A DNA stretch of 64,000 nucleotides. Source: Brevibacillus_C sp046036945. GTDB lineage: Bacteria > Bacillota > Bacilli > Brevibacillales > Brevibacillaceae. This document shows positions 44,366-52,563 of this stretch, one piece after another; position 1 is the first letter of the stretch; each line of letters begins with the position of its first letter. Below the pieces are notes generated by a model. That model searched no databases. It saw only the letters and a program-made list of their open reading frames with translations, and had not been told where the DNA came from. The stretch spans positions 26,760-90,759 of the forward strand of contig NZ_JBJQOQ010000021.1 in NCBI RefSeq assembly GCF_046036945.1. The letters run 5' to 3'. Both the position numbers and the translations under genes were made by a program.

Positions 44366-45217
44366 ATGAACCACAGGGCGGATCTACATACACATACGAA
44401 GGCATCGGATGGGACGTGCACGCCGAGGGAAAACGTGCGTCTGGCCAAAGAAGCGGGATTGGCGGCTGTCGCCATTACCGACCACGATATCGTCGCGGGC
44501 ATTGCGGAGGCGATAGAGGCGGGCCGAGAATGGGGCGTAGAGGTGGTTCCGGGAGTCGAGATCAGTTCTTCTGCCGGCGGACAAGATATCCACGTGCTCG
44601 GGTACTTTATCCCATACCAGTCCGAGGCGTTTCAAGCTTCGCTGTCGGAACTGAGGAAAACGCGGTTTGAGCGCAACCGGCTGATGATCGAGCGCCTGCA
44701 GGAACTGGGTGTCGCCATTACGCTGGAGGATGTCTACCGCAGGAAGCAGGGAGCCGATAAAAACATCGGCCGGCCGCACATCGCGGAGGAAATGATGGAG
44801 CGGGGGTATGTCGCTTCGATGCAGGAAGCGTTTGACAAGTACCTGGGAAAAGGCGGACTTGCCTACGTCAACCCGCCTAGGATCTCGCCGCAGCAGGCAA
44901 TCGATCTGATTCGCCAGGCGGGAGGGGCGGCGGTCCTGGCCCATCCCGGCTTGTACGACAACGACGAGCTGGTCAGGGAGCTTGCCCGGTACGGATTGGA
45001 CGGGATCGAGGTGTGGCATCCGGACAACGATGAAGCGGCGGTCGTCCGTTATCGCAAGCTTGCCGAGGAATTTGGACTGATCCAGACCGGCGGTTCGGAT
45101 TTTCACGGATGGCGGGGCGAGGAGCCGTACCATGCGATGCTCGGTTCATCGACAGCCGATCACTCGACCGTCGTCCGGCTCCGCCAGCTGGCTCGGCAGC
45201 GGCAGGGTTCGCTGTAA
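44366..45217 (+). CDS. PHP-domain phosphoesterase (TrpH/YciV group)
   Basis: The 283-aa protein has the metal ligands of PHP domains: DLHTHTKASDGT, ITDHDIV, PGVEISS, HPGLYD and GGSDFHG. The insert in the middle (KNIGRPHIAEEMMERGYV) is typical of the TrpH/YciV group, which includes 3',5'-nucleoside bisphosphate phosphatases and 5'-3' exoribonucleases (RNase AM). It stands alone, with a terminator. Confidence 0.88.
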   Translation: MNHRADLHTHTKASDGTCTPRENVRLAKEAGLAAVAITDHDIVAGIAEAIEAGREWGVEVVPGVEISSSAGGQDIHVLGYFIPYQSEAFQASLSELRKTRFERNRLMIERLQELGVAITLEDVYRRKQGADKNIGRPHIAEEMMERGYVASMQEAFDKYLGKGGLAYVNPPRISPQQAIDLIRQAGGAAVLAHPGLYDNDELVRELARYGLDGIEVWHPDNDEAAVVRYRKLAEEFGLIQTGGSDFHGWRGEEPYHAMLGSSTADHSTVVRLRQLARQRQGSL

Positions 45218-45227
45218 TCAAAAAATC

Positions 45228-45256
45228 AAGCCCTCCCGGTGATCCGAGAGGGCTTG
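45228..45256. terminator. Bidirectional terminator
   Basis: AAGCCCTC pairs with GAGGGCTT, with a T run on the minus strand (ATTTTTTGA). It serves the minus-strand acetyltransferase and possibly PHP. Confidence 0.75.
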
Positions 45257-45271
45257 CAGCGTTTATCAGGA

Positions 45272-45718
45272 TTAGAGTTGTTTTTTCATGGCGATGTGCG
45301 GAATGCCGGCGTCCTCAAACACGTCGCCAAACGGCTCGTAGCCCAATTTTTCGTAAAAGGCCTGGGCGTGGCACTGGGAATTGAGCTTGAGGGATTGGAA
45401 CCCTTCTCTGACAGCGGCTTCCTCGATGGCCAGCATGATCTGGCGGCCCATCCCGGTGCCGCGCTCGCTTTTCATCACGGCGATCCGCTCCACCTTGCCC
45501 GTGCCTTCCCCATAGCTGCGCAGCCTGCCGGCAGCGACCGGCTGTCCCTCCCGGTAGGACACGAAGTGAAGCGTTTCGGCCGAATCCTCGTCGTGTTCGT
45601 CAATCTCAATGTCTTCCGGAACCTGCTGTTCGTCGATGAAAACGATGCGCCGGACCTTCAGCGCGTCCTGTTTTTCCTGCGCGGATCGGACGACCCGAAT
45701 GTCAAAAAGCTTGTCCAT
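45272..45718 (-). CDS. yjcF: GNAT acetyltransferase, YjcF/ElaA type
   Basis: The 148-aa protein has the GNAT acetyl-CoA motif RGTGMGRQIMLAIEE and the ElaA-type front VRRIVFIDEQQVPEDIEIDE. The order (this gene, a YjcG-like 2H gene, an esterase) matches yjcF-yjcG-yjcH of Bacillus, supporting the name. Substrate unknown. Confidence 0.82.
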   Translation of the reverse strand: MDKLFDIRVVRSAQEKQDALKVRRIVFIDEQQVPEDIEIDEHDEDSAETLHFVSYREGQPVAAGRLRSYGEGTGKVERIAVMKSERGTGMGRQIMLAIEEAAVREGFQSLKLNSQCHAQAFYEKLGYEPFGDVFEDAGIPHIAMKKQL

Positions 45719-45788
45719 GATGATTGCTCCTTCTCCCTATATTCGCGAATAGCGCGAACAGATAAAATCCCTCCTGGAAAGGAAGGAT

Positions 45789-46298
45789 TTATTTTTTCAG
45801 CAAAAATGTTTGGTAGACGCTCCAGATGCCGTCTGCTAACTCATAGATGAGGTGAAAGCGGTCGATCTCAGAGGTCAGATCGAATTTTGCCATGCTCAGC
45901 TGTCCGTAGACGTCTTTCAGTTCGTCGTCGGTCAGGTCGCGTCCGATCGTAAGGTGGGGTACGAAAGCGTACAATTCCTTGCTCTCCGCGCAGCAAGTAG
46001 TGATTTTTTCATGCAGCTCAACAAACGGTTCCTTATTTTGAATGGCCAGATAGATGACGTTATTCGTCGGATGGAAGGTTGAGACGCGATGGAAACGGGC
46101 GGAGAAGGCGCTGGTGGTGTCGGCTACTTGCTGCAGGTGGCTGACAAGCTGCGGCAGCTTTCCTTCCTCCAAATCAAAAGCTTCCTTCAAGCGGATATAC
46201 GGCGGAATGTGGGCGTAGGCTGTATCGTAGCGCTTCCTGTAGGAATTGGCGGTTTCTTGGACTTTGCTGGACGGAAAGATGACGACACTGTACTTCAT
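45789..46298 (-). CDS. yjcG: 2H phosphoesterase / RNA ligase-like protein, YjcG type
   Basis: The 169-aa protein has a C-terminal HLTIGRD motif of the 2H superfamily and an N-side counterpart at HRVSTFHPTNN, where the first His is shifted, as in YjcG. It opens MKYSVVIFPSSKVQETANSY. Such proteins act on 2',3'-cyclic or 2',5'-linked RNA ends, but the YjcG reaction is not known. It lies 70 bp upstream of yjcF on the same strand. Confidence 0.88.
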   Translation of the reverse strand: MKYSVVIFPSSKVQETANSYRKRYDTAYAHIPPYIRLKEAFDLEEGKLPQLVSHLQQVADTTSAFSARFHRVSTFHPTNNVIYLAIQNKEPFVELHEKITTCCAESKELYAFVPHLTIGRDLTDDELKDVYGQLSMAKFDLTSEIDRFHLIYELADGIWSVYQTFLLKK

Positions 46299-46439
46299 GG
46301 GAACCCCTCCTTACATTATTTATACAAAAAAGAATACCATCTATTTTACCAGAAAATTCGCCAATTGTGTATGGGCCGGCACTCTCCCGTATATTCCTTG
46401 CGTTCAAGGAAAGAATGTAAGGAAAAGGGAGGTGTTACC

Positions 46440-46628
46440 TTGGAGATTGCACATCTGATGACGTATTCTTTTCTCGTCGTATTCATACTCTCATTATTGA
46501 TCTTCTCGTTCATCCTTGCGTTTCGCAGGCTTGAAATCGACGATGCAGCCGTGCCGGCTCAAGCTGACGAGCACAGACTCAAGATGAATGAACCCATTGT
46601 AAAGGATGCCCAAAAAAGTAACGAATAA
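46440..46628 (+). CDS. Small single-span membrane protein (62 aa)
   Basis: TTG 46440 is 5 bp behind GGGAGGTG. The 62-aa product has one membrane segment (about residues 8-28, TYSFLVVFILSLLIFSFILAF) and a charged tail. Its last ~50 bp overlap the end of the convergent esterase gene. The upstream frame is open to 46089 but runs antisense through yjcG, so it is not translated. Function unknown. Confidence 0.55.
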   Translation: MEIAHLMTYSFLVVFILSLLIFSFILAFRRLEIDDAAVPAQADEHRLKMNEPIVKDAQKSNE

Positions 46629-47307
46629 TCCGGGGCAAATTGGCCTGCCAGCTCCCCCATGTGTGGTCACCCGTGAACGTTTCCAGCGTCAGGGTGGCCC
46701 CCTTTTTTTGCAGCACATCGCCCATCAGCCTGTTGCCCCTGATCAAGTCAAGCGTTCCGCGGGCCGTCTTCACGGCGCTCTCCTCATCCCCTACTTCCAG
46801 GTAGACCGTCAATTGGTCAAGGCGCCCGCTCTGATCGGCCATATGGCACAGCTTTTCGTCGAAAGCCCCCGACTGGCAGGCGACGCGGCCGAAGGTATGC
46901 GGATAGGACAGCGCCGTAAACAGCGAAACGACGCCTCCGAGCGAATCTCCCAAGAGAGTCCGGGCACCGCCCAAGGGTGTCGTGGCATAGTGCCGATCGA
47001 CGTAAGAGACGACCTCTTCCGCCAGAAAGCGTTTGTACGCCGCATGTGACGAGCCGCCGGGATGGTAGCGCCGCCCGCGCTCAGCCAGTTCGACCGGCAA
47101 AAAGACGGCGATGACGTCTTCCGCCTGTTTGTCTGCGACCATCTGTTCTAGTAAGGTGGCCAGCCGTCCGAGGGACAGATAGTCCGCTCCATCCTGCACG
47201 TACAGGACCGGGTAGGAGTACAGCGGCGAGTATCGGTTGGGCGTGTAGATGAGGATCCGCTCAGCGCTGCCGAGGTATTGGCTGTTGAGCGTCACTTCCT
47301 GGATCAA
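46579..47307 (-). CDS. yjcH: Esterase, YjcH/EntFES type
   Basis: The 242-aa protein is an alpha/beta hydrolase of the D-esterase group: YSYPVLYVQDGADYLSLGRL near the start, nucleophile Ser in TLLGDSLGGVVS, and a terminal His in TGDHTWGSW. The gene is third in the yjcF-yjcG-yjcH-like group, on the same strand, though separated from yjcG by 280 bp that include a small convergent gene. Confidence 0.85.
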   Translation of the reverse strand: MIQEVTLNSQYLGSAERILIYTPNRYSPLYSYPVLYVQDGADYLSLGRLATLLEQMVADKQAEDVIAVFLPVELAERGRRYHPGGSSHAAYKRFLAEEVVSYVDRHYATTPLGGARTLLGDSLGGVVSLFTALSYPHTFGRVACQSGAFDEKLCHMADQSGRLDQLTVYLEVGDEESAVKTARGTLDLIRGNRLMGDVLQKKGATLTLETFTGDHTWGSWQANLPRIIRYFFGHPLQWVHSS

Positions 47308-47499
47308 CGCGAAAGCCCCCTTCCGTAAGCTGTTTTGATTATATCATTTCACCAGACGGGGAAAAAAGCCGGAGCCGGGGTGCCAGCACACCGGACTGGA
47401 CAAACAGCTTATTCAGCCAGAGTCGGCCGCAACTTGCTGCGAACTCGATCATATAGTAATGAACGACTTCATTTTATAGAGGAAGGAGCTGTATTTTGT

Positions 47500-48057
47500 T
47501 TGATCGAACAAGTACACAGCAGAGAAGTCAAAAGCGCAGCGCTTCAGCGGCTGCACGAGCGCGGGATCAGCATCGATGACATCGCCGAGATCGTCTACCT
47601 GATGCAGTCCCCCTACCATCCGGATCTGACCATGGAGCCGTGCGTCAAGAGTGTACTGGCTGTCTTGGAAAAGCGCGAGATCCAGCATGCCGTCCTCGTC
47701 GGGGTAGAGCTCGACATGCTGGCGGAAAAAGGCATGCTGTCTGAACCGCTGCAGACGATCGTCGCCACTGACGAAGGGTTGTTCGGCTGCGATGAGACGC
47801 TTGCGCTCGGTTCGGTCTTCGGCTACGGCAGCATCGCCGTGACGACTTTTGGCCATCTCGACAAGCAGAAGATGGGTGTGATCAAACGGTTGGATACCAA
47901 GCGTTCGGGACAGGTAAACACCTTTCTCGACGACCTGATATGCAGCATCGCCGCCAATGCTTCTAGCCGGATGGCTCACAGGCTGCGGGATGAGATGGAG
48001 GCGAAGGCGGAAGTGGAAGGACGGTATGGGGGGAAGGGGACTGATCAGGCGAGTTGA
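47500..48057 (+). CDS. pgpA: Phosphatidylglycerophosphatase A (YutG type)
   Basis: TTG 47500 lies 11 bp behind GGAAGGAG. The 185-aa protein matches Bacillus YutG: ISIDDIAEIVYLMQSPYHPD, VLEKREIQHAVLVG, GSVFGYGSIAVTTFGHLDKQ and DTKRSGQVNTFLDDL. The family removes the phosphate from phosphatidylglycerophosphate. Its C-terminus has a short Glu/Lys/Gly tail. Beyond the stop begins 1.2 kb with no supported gene. Confidence 0.85.
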   Translation: MIEQVHSREVKSAALQRLHERGISIDDIAEIVYLMQSPYHPDLTMEPCVKSVLAVLEKREIQHAVLVGVELDMLAEKGMLSEPLQTIVATDEGLFGCDETLALGSVFGYGSIAVTTFGHLDKQKMGVIKRLDTKRSGQVNTFLDDLICSIAANASSRMAHRLRDEMEAKAEVEGRYGGKGTDQAS

Positions 48058-49237
48058 TGGTGGGAACGGTGGTGTCGGGTTGAGTTGAGGGCTGAGGGCT
48101 GAGGGTTTGGTTATTGGGGGGGAGGATTTGAATTGGCTTCATGGAACAAAAGGCGGGGCTGGGGAGCTTCGCTTTTTGTTTTGGTGAGGCATGGAGCGGG
48201 AGGTGGGGGAGATAGGGCGATGGATGAAATAGGTGGGATGGGACGAGTTCCCACCCAAAAATATGTCAGCTTTCTGCTTTGTTTGGTTGTTAAGTAAGGG
48301 GAGGTATTTGGTGGAGTGGTGTGGTGTAGTGTTGGTGAAAGGTTCTGTCGCTGGTAGGGAGCAGGTTAAGGGCGATGGTGAGGGGTGGTGGACGGAGAGG
48401 CAGGGTTCGGTGGGATTTCCGATTGTTCTGGCGGGTATGGAAAAGAGACAATGCTTTGGGATGCCGGATGTAGGGTATAGGATTTTGGTTATAGGATGAG
48501 AAAACGAAGATCCGGTAAAAGTGTCGCGGGGGCGGGGGATGTAGTTCATGATGGATGAATAGAAAGTGGACGCTGCTGGTCTTTGATGGGTCGTACACAG
48601 TGCCGTATAGTGAGCGAGGGGTGGGTTCACCTACACAGGACGACTTCATCTTTTTACCCGTTGCCTGCTATTCTCATCCCATCTAACAACCGCCTTCAGA
48701 AATGTCGAATAAAAAGCAGGTAGTTTTGGCTAGGTAATTAAAGGATCAGGAAAGAGTGCATAAACATAAAAATAATCACAAACATAAGGAAGGACCTCTC
48801 CGTTCGGGAAGGTGTTTAAGCGCGAGAAGAAACACCCCAGAGTGGAGAAGCCCTATGGATATAATATCATGATTATTCCAAATATGGAAGAGTTTCTAAA
48901 AAATAATTCAGTAATTATTATGGGAGATTGGTGGCGAAGGAGGTAGGTAGGTGATAAGGTACGGGATGTGAGATGAGGGTAAGTCGTGGGGGCAGCAACG
49001 CATGTAAAATTTGCAACAGAAACTGGGCAGCTGCCGGTATCGGCATCTTATGGAATTGAAACAGGACTGTAAACTGTTGGAGTAAAAATCTTATCCTACT
49101 AATATCCAGTACCCTCAACCTAGTGAGGTCACACCTCTTTTTATAAAAATATTTGGCTTGTAAATCCCAACTCTGGTAATGTAAAAAGCGAATGGATGAT
49201 TTCGGCACATTTGGTTGAAACTTTTTTCATTTAGGTC
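48058..49237. other. 1.2-kb gene-poor stretch, first half strongly G+T-rich
   Basis: No open frame here has a ribosome site or a recognisable product. From 48058 to about 48560 the plus strand is dominated by G and T (for example GTGGTGTAGTGTTGGTG) with few C. The minus-strand frame at 48139-48630 is merely the Pro/Ser/Thr-rich shadow of that skew. A hairpin with T tail lies at 48150-48183. The second half is AT-rich and holds only short unrecognised frames, before the tRNA promoter. Confidence 0.6.
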
Positions 49238-49266
49238 TTGAAATTTTTGTCCAAATGAGTTATATT
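49238..49266 (+). promoter_or_regulatory. Promoter of the tRNA pair
   Basis: TTGAAA (49238-49243) and TATATT (49261-49266) with a 17-bp spacer, 34 bp before the first tRNA. Confidence 0.75.
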
Positions 49267-49300
49267 TATTTTCGTGACATTTCTGCATGGACGTCTAGAA

Positions 49301-49377
49301 GGGCCCTTAGCTCAGTTGGTCAGAGCGGTCGGCTCATAACCGATTGGTCGTAGGTTCGAGTCCTACAGGGCCCACCA
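49301..49377 (+). tRNA. tRNA with CAU anticodon, probably Ile2 (or Met)
   Basis: A complete cloverleaf of 77 nt with encoded CCA: acceptor GGGCCCT/AGGGCCC, D arm GCTC/GAGC, anticodon stem GTCGG/CCGAT with loop CTCATAA, T arm GTAGG/CCTAC. The CAU anticodon fits elongator Met or the lysidine-modified Ile2. The GGGCCCTTAGCTCAG start resembles Ile2 tRNAs. Confidence 0.95.
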
Positions 49378-49440
49378 AAAAAAGACTTGCATTTCGATAG
49401 AAGATCTGCTAGAATAAATCTTGTTGACACGCTAAAATAT

Positions 49441-49516
49441 GATCCGGTAGCTCAGTTGGGAGAGCACCATCTTGACAGGGTGGGGGTCGCTGGTTCGAAC
49501 CCAGTCCGGATCACCA
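49441..49516 (+). tRNA. tRNA-Val (GAC), prophage attachment site
   Basis: A complete 76-nt cloverleaf with CCA: acceptor GATCCGG/CCGGATC, D arm GCTC/GAGC, anticodon stem CCATC/GGTGG, loop TTGACAG (anticodon GAC), T arm GCTGG/CCAGT. Its 3' half is copied imperfectly at 58514-58560. A hairpin AAAACCC/GGGGTTTT with T run at 49530-49557 probably ends transcription. Confidence 0.95.
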
Positions 49517-49535
49517 TAATACATAAGCCAAAACC
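49471..49535. other. Left attachment site (attL) in tRNA-Val
   Basis: From CTTGACAGGG to the CCA end and on through ATACATAAGCC this segment matches 58514-58578. Over the 47-nt tRNA part there are only 4 differences. The functional full tRNA lies on this side. Confidence 0.8.
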
Positions 49536-49630
49536 CTTGAGAAATCAGGGGTTTTTCTTGTTTTGTCTGTTATCCTTTACCCATGGAATAGTCTTATTTT
49601 TTTGTTGGGGACGGATTGGGGACGAAATAA

Positions 49631-49843
49631 TTAAGCTTTTTTCTCCTGTTTAGTTTGAAACAGTAAGTCGAAGTGTTTAGCAGCTTCTTTGTCAGCTGAT
49701 TGTAGGGCTTGCCCATAAATATCCATTGTCGTAGAAATCTTGGCATGGCCCAGCCGGTTGCTAATAGTCTTCGCATGTACTCCTTGATTTAGTAATAAGG
49801 TTGCTGAGGTATGTCGCAAATCATCGAATATATCGCAAACCAA
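49631..49843 (-). pseudogene. Tyrosine integrase, C-terminal remnant
   Basis: The last ~65 residues of a phage integrase remain: DLRHTSATLLLNQGVHAKTI followed by RLGHAKISTTMDIYGQAL. They contain the Arg of the RHT box, the second His and the Tyr nucleophile. The N-terminal ~300 residues are absent and foreign phage sequence begins at about 49845. It points toward the tRNA att site. Confidence 0.88.
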
Positions 49844-49870
49844 CGTTTAACACTGGAAGGGTGAGTAACC

Positions 49871-50010
49871 ATGCCATTCTGGAGCCTTGCATTCAAAATG
49901 AAATGAGTAACGGTCGATCAGCTGATCCTGGCTGTGAAAACGGAATCCAACCTGTTCGGTGACATCACAAAAGAGGAATTCAAAACGATCACCAACGAGG
50001 AGTTTCAAGC
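49871..50010 (+). pseudogene. XkdX-family phage gene with in-frame stop
   Basis: ATG 49871 gives MPFWSLAFKMK, then TGA, then VTVDQLILAVKTESNLFGDI TKEEFKTITNEEF-type sequence in the same frame. MxFW, VTxDQLxxAV and ITxEEFKxIT are the XkdX consensus of Bacillus phages. One stop codon interrupts it. Confidence 0.7.
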
Positions 50011-50040
50011 GTCTTTTCCAGTACGGGGAGGGCGTTTTTT
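50008..50040 (+). terminator. Terminator after XkdX, unit 1
   Basis: CGTCTTTTCC pairs throughout with GGGGAGGGCG (with G-T pairs), followed by TTTTTTT. Related hairpins stand at the same place in units 2 (51935-51967) and 3 (54221-54250, T run lost). Confidence 0.7.
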
Positions 50041-50052
50041 TCATCGGCAAAA

Positions 50053-50222
50053 ATAACCCAAAAGTGGTATATCCTTTGGAACTGGGAAATAGGTACAATA
50101 AAGACGCCCGTTGTAAATTTTCTTTCTTATCCGTTGATGGAACGCCGTGTGCGATGAAAGTCGCCCGCACGGTGTAGGCTCGAACGAAAATCCTTAAAAA
50201 GAGAAGGATATAAGTCGAGAAT
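50053..50222 (+). ncRNA. Group II intron domain V-VI block, copy 1
   Basis: Domain V is 50142-50175, exactly 34 nt: lower stem ACGCCGTGT/GCACGGTGT, 2-nt bulge CC, upper stem GCGA/TCGC, loop TGAAAG (GAAA type), with the CGC triad at positions 2-4. After AGG comes a domain VI-like hairpin: CTCGA (50179-50183)/TCGAG (50215-50219) and ATCCTT/AAGGAT, with A-rich internal loops able to hold the branch A. Upstream are two small hairpins (ACC/GGT; TACAA/TTGTA) and CCGTTGATGG (50131-50140). The putative 3' splice point is after GAGAAT (50222). Domains I-IV are not present here. Confidence 0.8.
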
Positions 50223-50564
50223 AGCGTACAACCTGCGATTGGAACCCTGCTTGTATCAGAAAGCAGCTTTAAAACAGTTGTCATCCAGTTTGATAAAGCT
50301 TTATCCAGTGAAACATTATCAAAATCTGATCCCAAGACAGTCGTTGACTGGTTATGGCAAGGACCCAAAGTTGCTTCTGGCATAAATTTAGGTTACTATG
50401 CAACCGAAATGACGTGGGATGTAACTGACGCAAGTCGACCTACATTAATTGTTCGTACCAATCATACTGAGGATGTGCCATTAATATCAGGAGCTTTCGT
50501 TACCTTTATTGATGGAGCGGTCAAGGATATTAACGGCAATGTTATTAAAAAGACTGGTCACTAA
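50223..50564 (+). CDS. Start-less Ig-like exon 1 (113 codons)
   Basis: Directly after the domain VI hairpin the frame opens AGC GTA CAA CCT and runs 113 codons to TAA. The sequence (SSFKTVVIQFDKALSSETLS ... FVTFIDGAVKDINGNVIKKT) looks like a bacterial Ig/SbsA-type domain as found in phage tail or surface proteins, and is related to exon 3. No ATG, GTG or TTG with a ribosome site precedes it, so it would need joining to an upstream exon. It is uninterrupted although the phage genes around it are broken. Confidence 0.6.
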   Translation, partial: SVQPAIGTLLVSESSFKTVVIQFDKALSSETLSKSDPKTVVDWLWQGPKVASGINLGYYATEMTWDVTDASRPTLIVRTNHTEDVPLISGAFVTFIDGAVKDINGNVIKKTGH

Positions 50565-50570
50565 AAATAT

Positions 50571-50609
50571 CCATCAACGGCCCTCGGGTTAACCCGGGGG
50601 TATTTTTTA
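50571..50609 (+). terminator. Terminator after exon 1, with CCATCAACGG
   Basis: CCCTCGGG pairs with CCCGGGGG around TTAA, followed by TATTTTTT. The 10 nt just before it, CCATCAACGG (50571-50580), are the exact complement of CCGTTGATGG before domain V. A second hairpin (AGCTCCGT/AGCGGGGCT, ATTTTT) follows at 50629-50655. Confidence 0.8.
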
Positions 50610-50675
50610 TCATTAAGACTGACAGCCAGCTCCGTGCCTAGCGGGGCTATTTTTGTACCCAAAGGAGATGTGTAC

Positions 50676-51060
50676 ATGGAACAATTTTCAAATCGAGTCG
50701 CATTCGGAGGCGCTGTAGCCTCTTTTTTATTTGGGGGGGTGTTCGACAGCCTACCAGGAGGGAACAGTAATCTATTTCGCTGTGGATTTTGACGCGAAGC
50801 CAGAACACCAAAACGCGATCGAAGCGTATCTACGAGCGGCCGTCAAGGAATTGCCTGGCTATGCTGTAGGTGTCTACGGTAGCTATGCAGTGGTCGAGGA
50901 GATGGCCAAGCGGAAATCTTGCACACATTTCTGGCAGACTTACGCATGGTCAAAAGGAAATCTATCCAAGTGCGGCAAACATCCATCAATACAAAAACGG
51001 AAATACGTTGGCTGGGCATGAAATCGATTATAACTACGCTATTGGCGGGGACCACTGTTT
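50676..51060 (+). pseudogene. Holin start fused to a frameshifted DUF1906 lysin
   Basis: ATG 50676 (behind AAAGGAGATG) opens a holin N-terminus (VAFGGAVASFLFGG) like the one at 54864. After ~20 codons the sequence jumps to a DUF1906 glycoside-hydrolase-like domain: GTVIYFAVDFDAKPEHQNAI, YAVGVYGSYAVVEEMAKRK, FWQTYAWSKGNLSK. A frameshift then separates NIHQYKNGNTLAGHEIDYN. Both genes are dead, joined by a deletion. Confidence 0.75.
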
Positions 51061-51062
51061 TC

Positions 51063-51389
51063 TCATAAGGAAGTACTCTTCAAGATCACTTGCCAAGTCA
51101 TCCTTTCTTCTTCTGTTAGATCTGGATTTCCAGATCTTAACCAAGCCTTAATACTACTTGGTGTTTCTGAAATCGTAAATGAGGAATCATTTGTTCTGCC
51201 CAGAAGATAGTCAGTATTTGTTTTAAGGATATCTGCGATCTTTTCTTAGTCAGCTCTTGAGGGAATTACTCTGTTGTTTTCGATATGGCTGTAATTTGCT
51301 CTTCCCATCCCTGAATTTTCAGCAACTTCTGCTTGTGTGAACTTATGCTTTGTACGTTGTTTTTTGATTCGATCACCTAAAGTAACCAA
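51063..51389 (-). pseudogene. XRE-family phage repressor with one in-frame stop
   Basis: TTG 51389 lies behind AAAGGAGGG. The frame gives LGDRIKKQRTKHKFTQAEVA, then MGRANYSHIENNRVIPSRAD, a Cro/CI-type HTH. A TAA (51246-51248) then interrupts, followed in frame by EKIADILKTNTDYLLGRTND and a helical end. A single base change would restore a 108-aa repressor, so the loss is recent. Confidence 0.85.
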
Positions 51390-51424
51390 AGAAAACCCTC
51401 CTTTCAAAAAAAGATATTTTAACC

Positions 51425-51771
51425 GAGATTTTCAATCAGTTTCAAGCGTGGTACAACAGCAAAACTGCTGCTTACCAGAAAGAGTGGTCTGATTGGCAGG
51501 CAGCGGCCTCGGCTCAATTTGGGCAAGAATGGAGCGCTTGGTTTAACTCGAAAAAAAATACTGGGATCAGTGGTTTAGCAATGTGCAAAAGACCGGGTTT
51601 GAAACGCCACAGGGTGCATAAGCCAAGGTGGATGCACATGCAAGCCTTTCATCAGTACACGGTACGACATCTGCGGCTACAGCGAACCGCATAATTTTCC
51701 GAGATGCAAAAGGACGAGCGAAAGTTGCTTTTCCTTCCGCATTTGACGACACAGCGATGTTAAGCTTTTAG
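51425..51771 (+). pseudogene. Phage tail-fibre-type gene fragment
   Basis: The first frame reads FNQFQAWYNSKTAAYQKEWS, a coiled Trp/Gln-rich tail segment. At the A run near 51552-51559 it shifts to YWDQWFSNVQKTGFETPQGA, meets TAA, and continues in frame with HASLSSVHGTTSAATANRII and FRDAKGRAKVAFPSAFDDTA, a phrase typical of Bacillus phage tail proteins. One frameshift and one stop. Confidence 0.7.
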
Positions 51772-51982
51772 AGGAAAAGATTTCTTGTCCTCCATTAGGT
51801 AAGTGGTGGCATTCACCATCTGTTCTGGCAGGCTCCGTTTGCAAAACATCCGGGTATGCAATCGGAAAAACAATATATATACGAGTTAAGACATGGAGAT
51901 CCACCGCAGGCGTTTTACGAACCAGGATTTTTAAGTGCCTTTTCTCGAAATGGGGGAGGCGTTTTTTCATGGGCTCAATAAA

Positions 51983-52142
51983 ATACCTCAAAAGGGGTAT
52001 ATCTATATTGTGAATTCAATGGTTACAATAAATTTGCCCGTTGTAAAAATCTTCTTATCCGTTGATGGAACGCCGTGTGCGATGAAAGTCGCCCGCACGG
52101 TGTAGGCTCGAACGAAAACCTGAAAAGGTATAAGTCGAGAAT
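51983..52142 (+). ncRNA. Group II intron domain V-VI block, copy 2
   Basis: Domain V (52070-52103) is identical to copy 1 over all 34 nt. Domain VI is CTCGA (52107-52111)/TCGAG (52135-52139) with a shorter upper stem ACCT/AGGT and a GAAA loop. Upstream hairpins are ATACC/GGTAT and TTACAA/TTGTAA, with CCGTTGATGG at 52059-52068. The putative junction is after 52142. The upper stem differs from the other copies but stays paired. Confidence 0.8.
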
Positions 52143-52439
52143 AGCTCAAAACCGATTACTGATTTAGTTGCTTATGGCACCGCAAAAAATGAACTGGGAG
52201 ATGTATTTGTATTTCTCTCATTTTCCCAACTAACTGGGGTTACCTCGGCTAGAATTCAATATTCAACAGACCAACAAACATGGCAAGATGCGGAAGTGGA
52301 TAGCCCTATTACCTCTACAACGGATCAAGTATTTGCAAAATTACCATCCTTCGCTTCCGGGACCTATTATTTCCGGATGATTGTAGATGGAGGGCAGCGA
52401 GCCGGTGTGTCCAATATAACAAGCAAACACATTGAGTAA
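52143..52439 (+). CDS. Start-less Fn3-like exon 2 (98 codons)
   Basis: The frame opens AGC TCA AAA CCG right after the domain VI hairpin and runs 98 codons to TAA. The sequence (ITDLVAYGTAKNELGDVFVF ... GTYYFRMIVDGGQRAGVSNI) has the strand pattern and closing of fibronectin type III repeats in phage or surface proteins. It is unrelated in detail to exons 1 and 3. No start codon with ribosome site precedes it; the frame has no lesion. Confidence 0.6.
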   Translation, partial: SSKPITDLVAYGTAKNELGDVFVFLSFSQLTGVTSARIQYSTDQQTWQDAEVDSPITSTTDQVFAKLPSFASGTYYFRMIVDGGQRAGVSNITSKHIE

Positions 52440-52448
52440 TCATTATTT

Positions 52449-52487
52449 CCATCAACCAGCCCTCGGGATATCCCGGGGGTTTTTTTA
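52449..52487 (+). terminator. Terminator after exon 2, with CCATCAAC
   Basis: CCCTCGGG pairs with CCCGGGGG around ATAT, followed by TTTTTTT. CCATCAAC (52449-52456) keeps 8 of the 10 nt complementary to the block before domain V. A second hairpin AGCCTCGTT/AGCGGGGCT lies at 52505-52526. Confidence 0.8.
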
Positions 52488-52563
52488 TCATCAAGAATGA
52501 CAACAAGCCTCGTTCCTAGCGGGGCTATTTTGGCACCAAGGGGGTGAGGAGGGTGGAAGGACC

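Noticed and set aside
48139..48630. 163-codon minus-strand frame rich in Pro, Ser and Thr
   Set aside because: It is explained by the G+T skew of the other strand and has no ribosome site or plausible composition.
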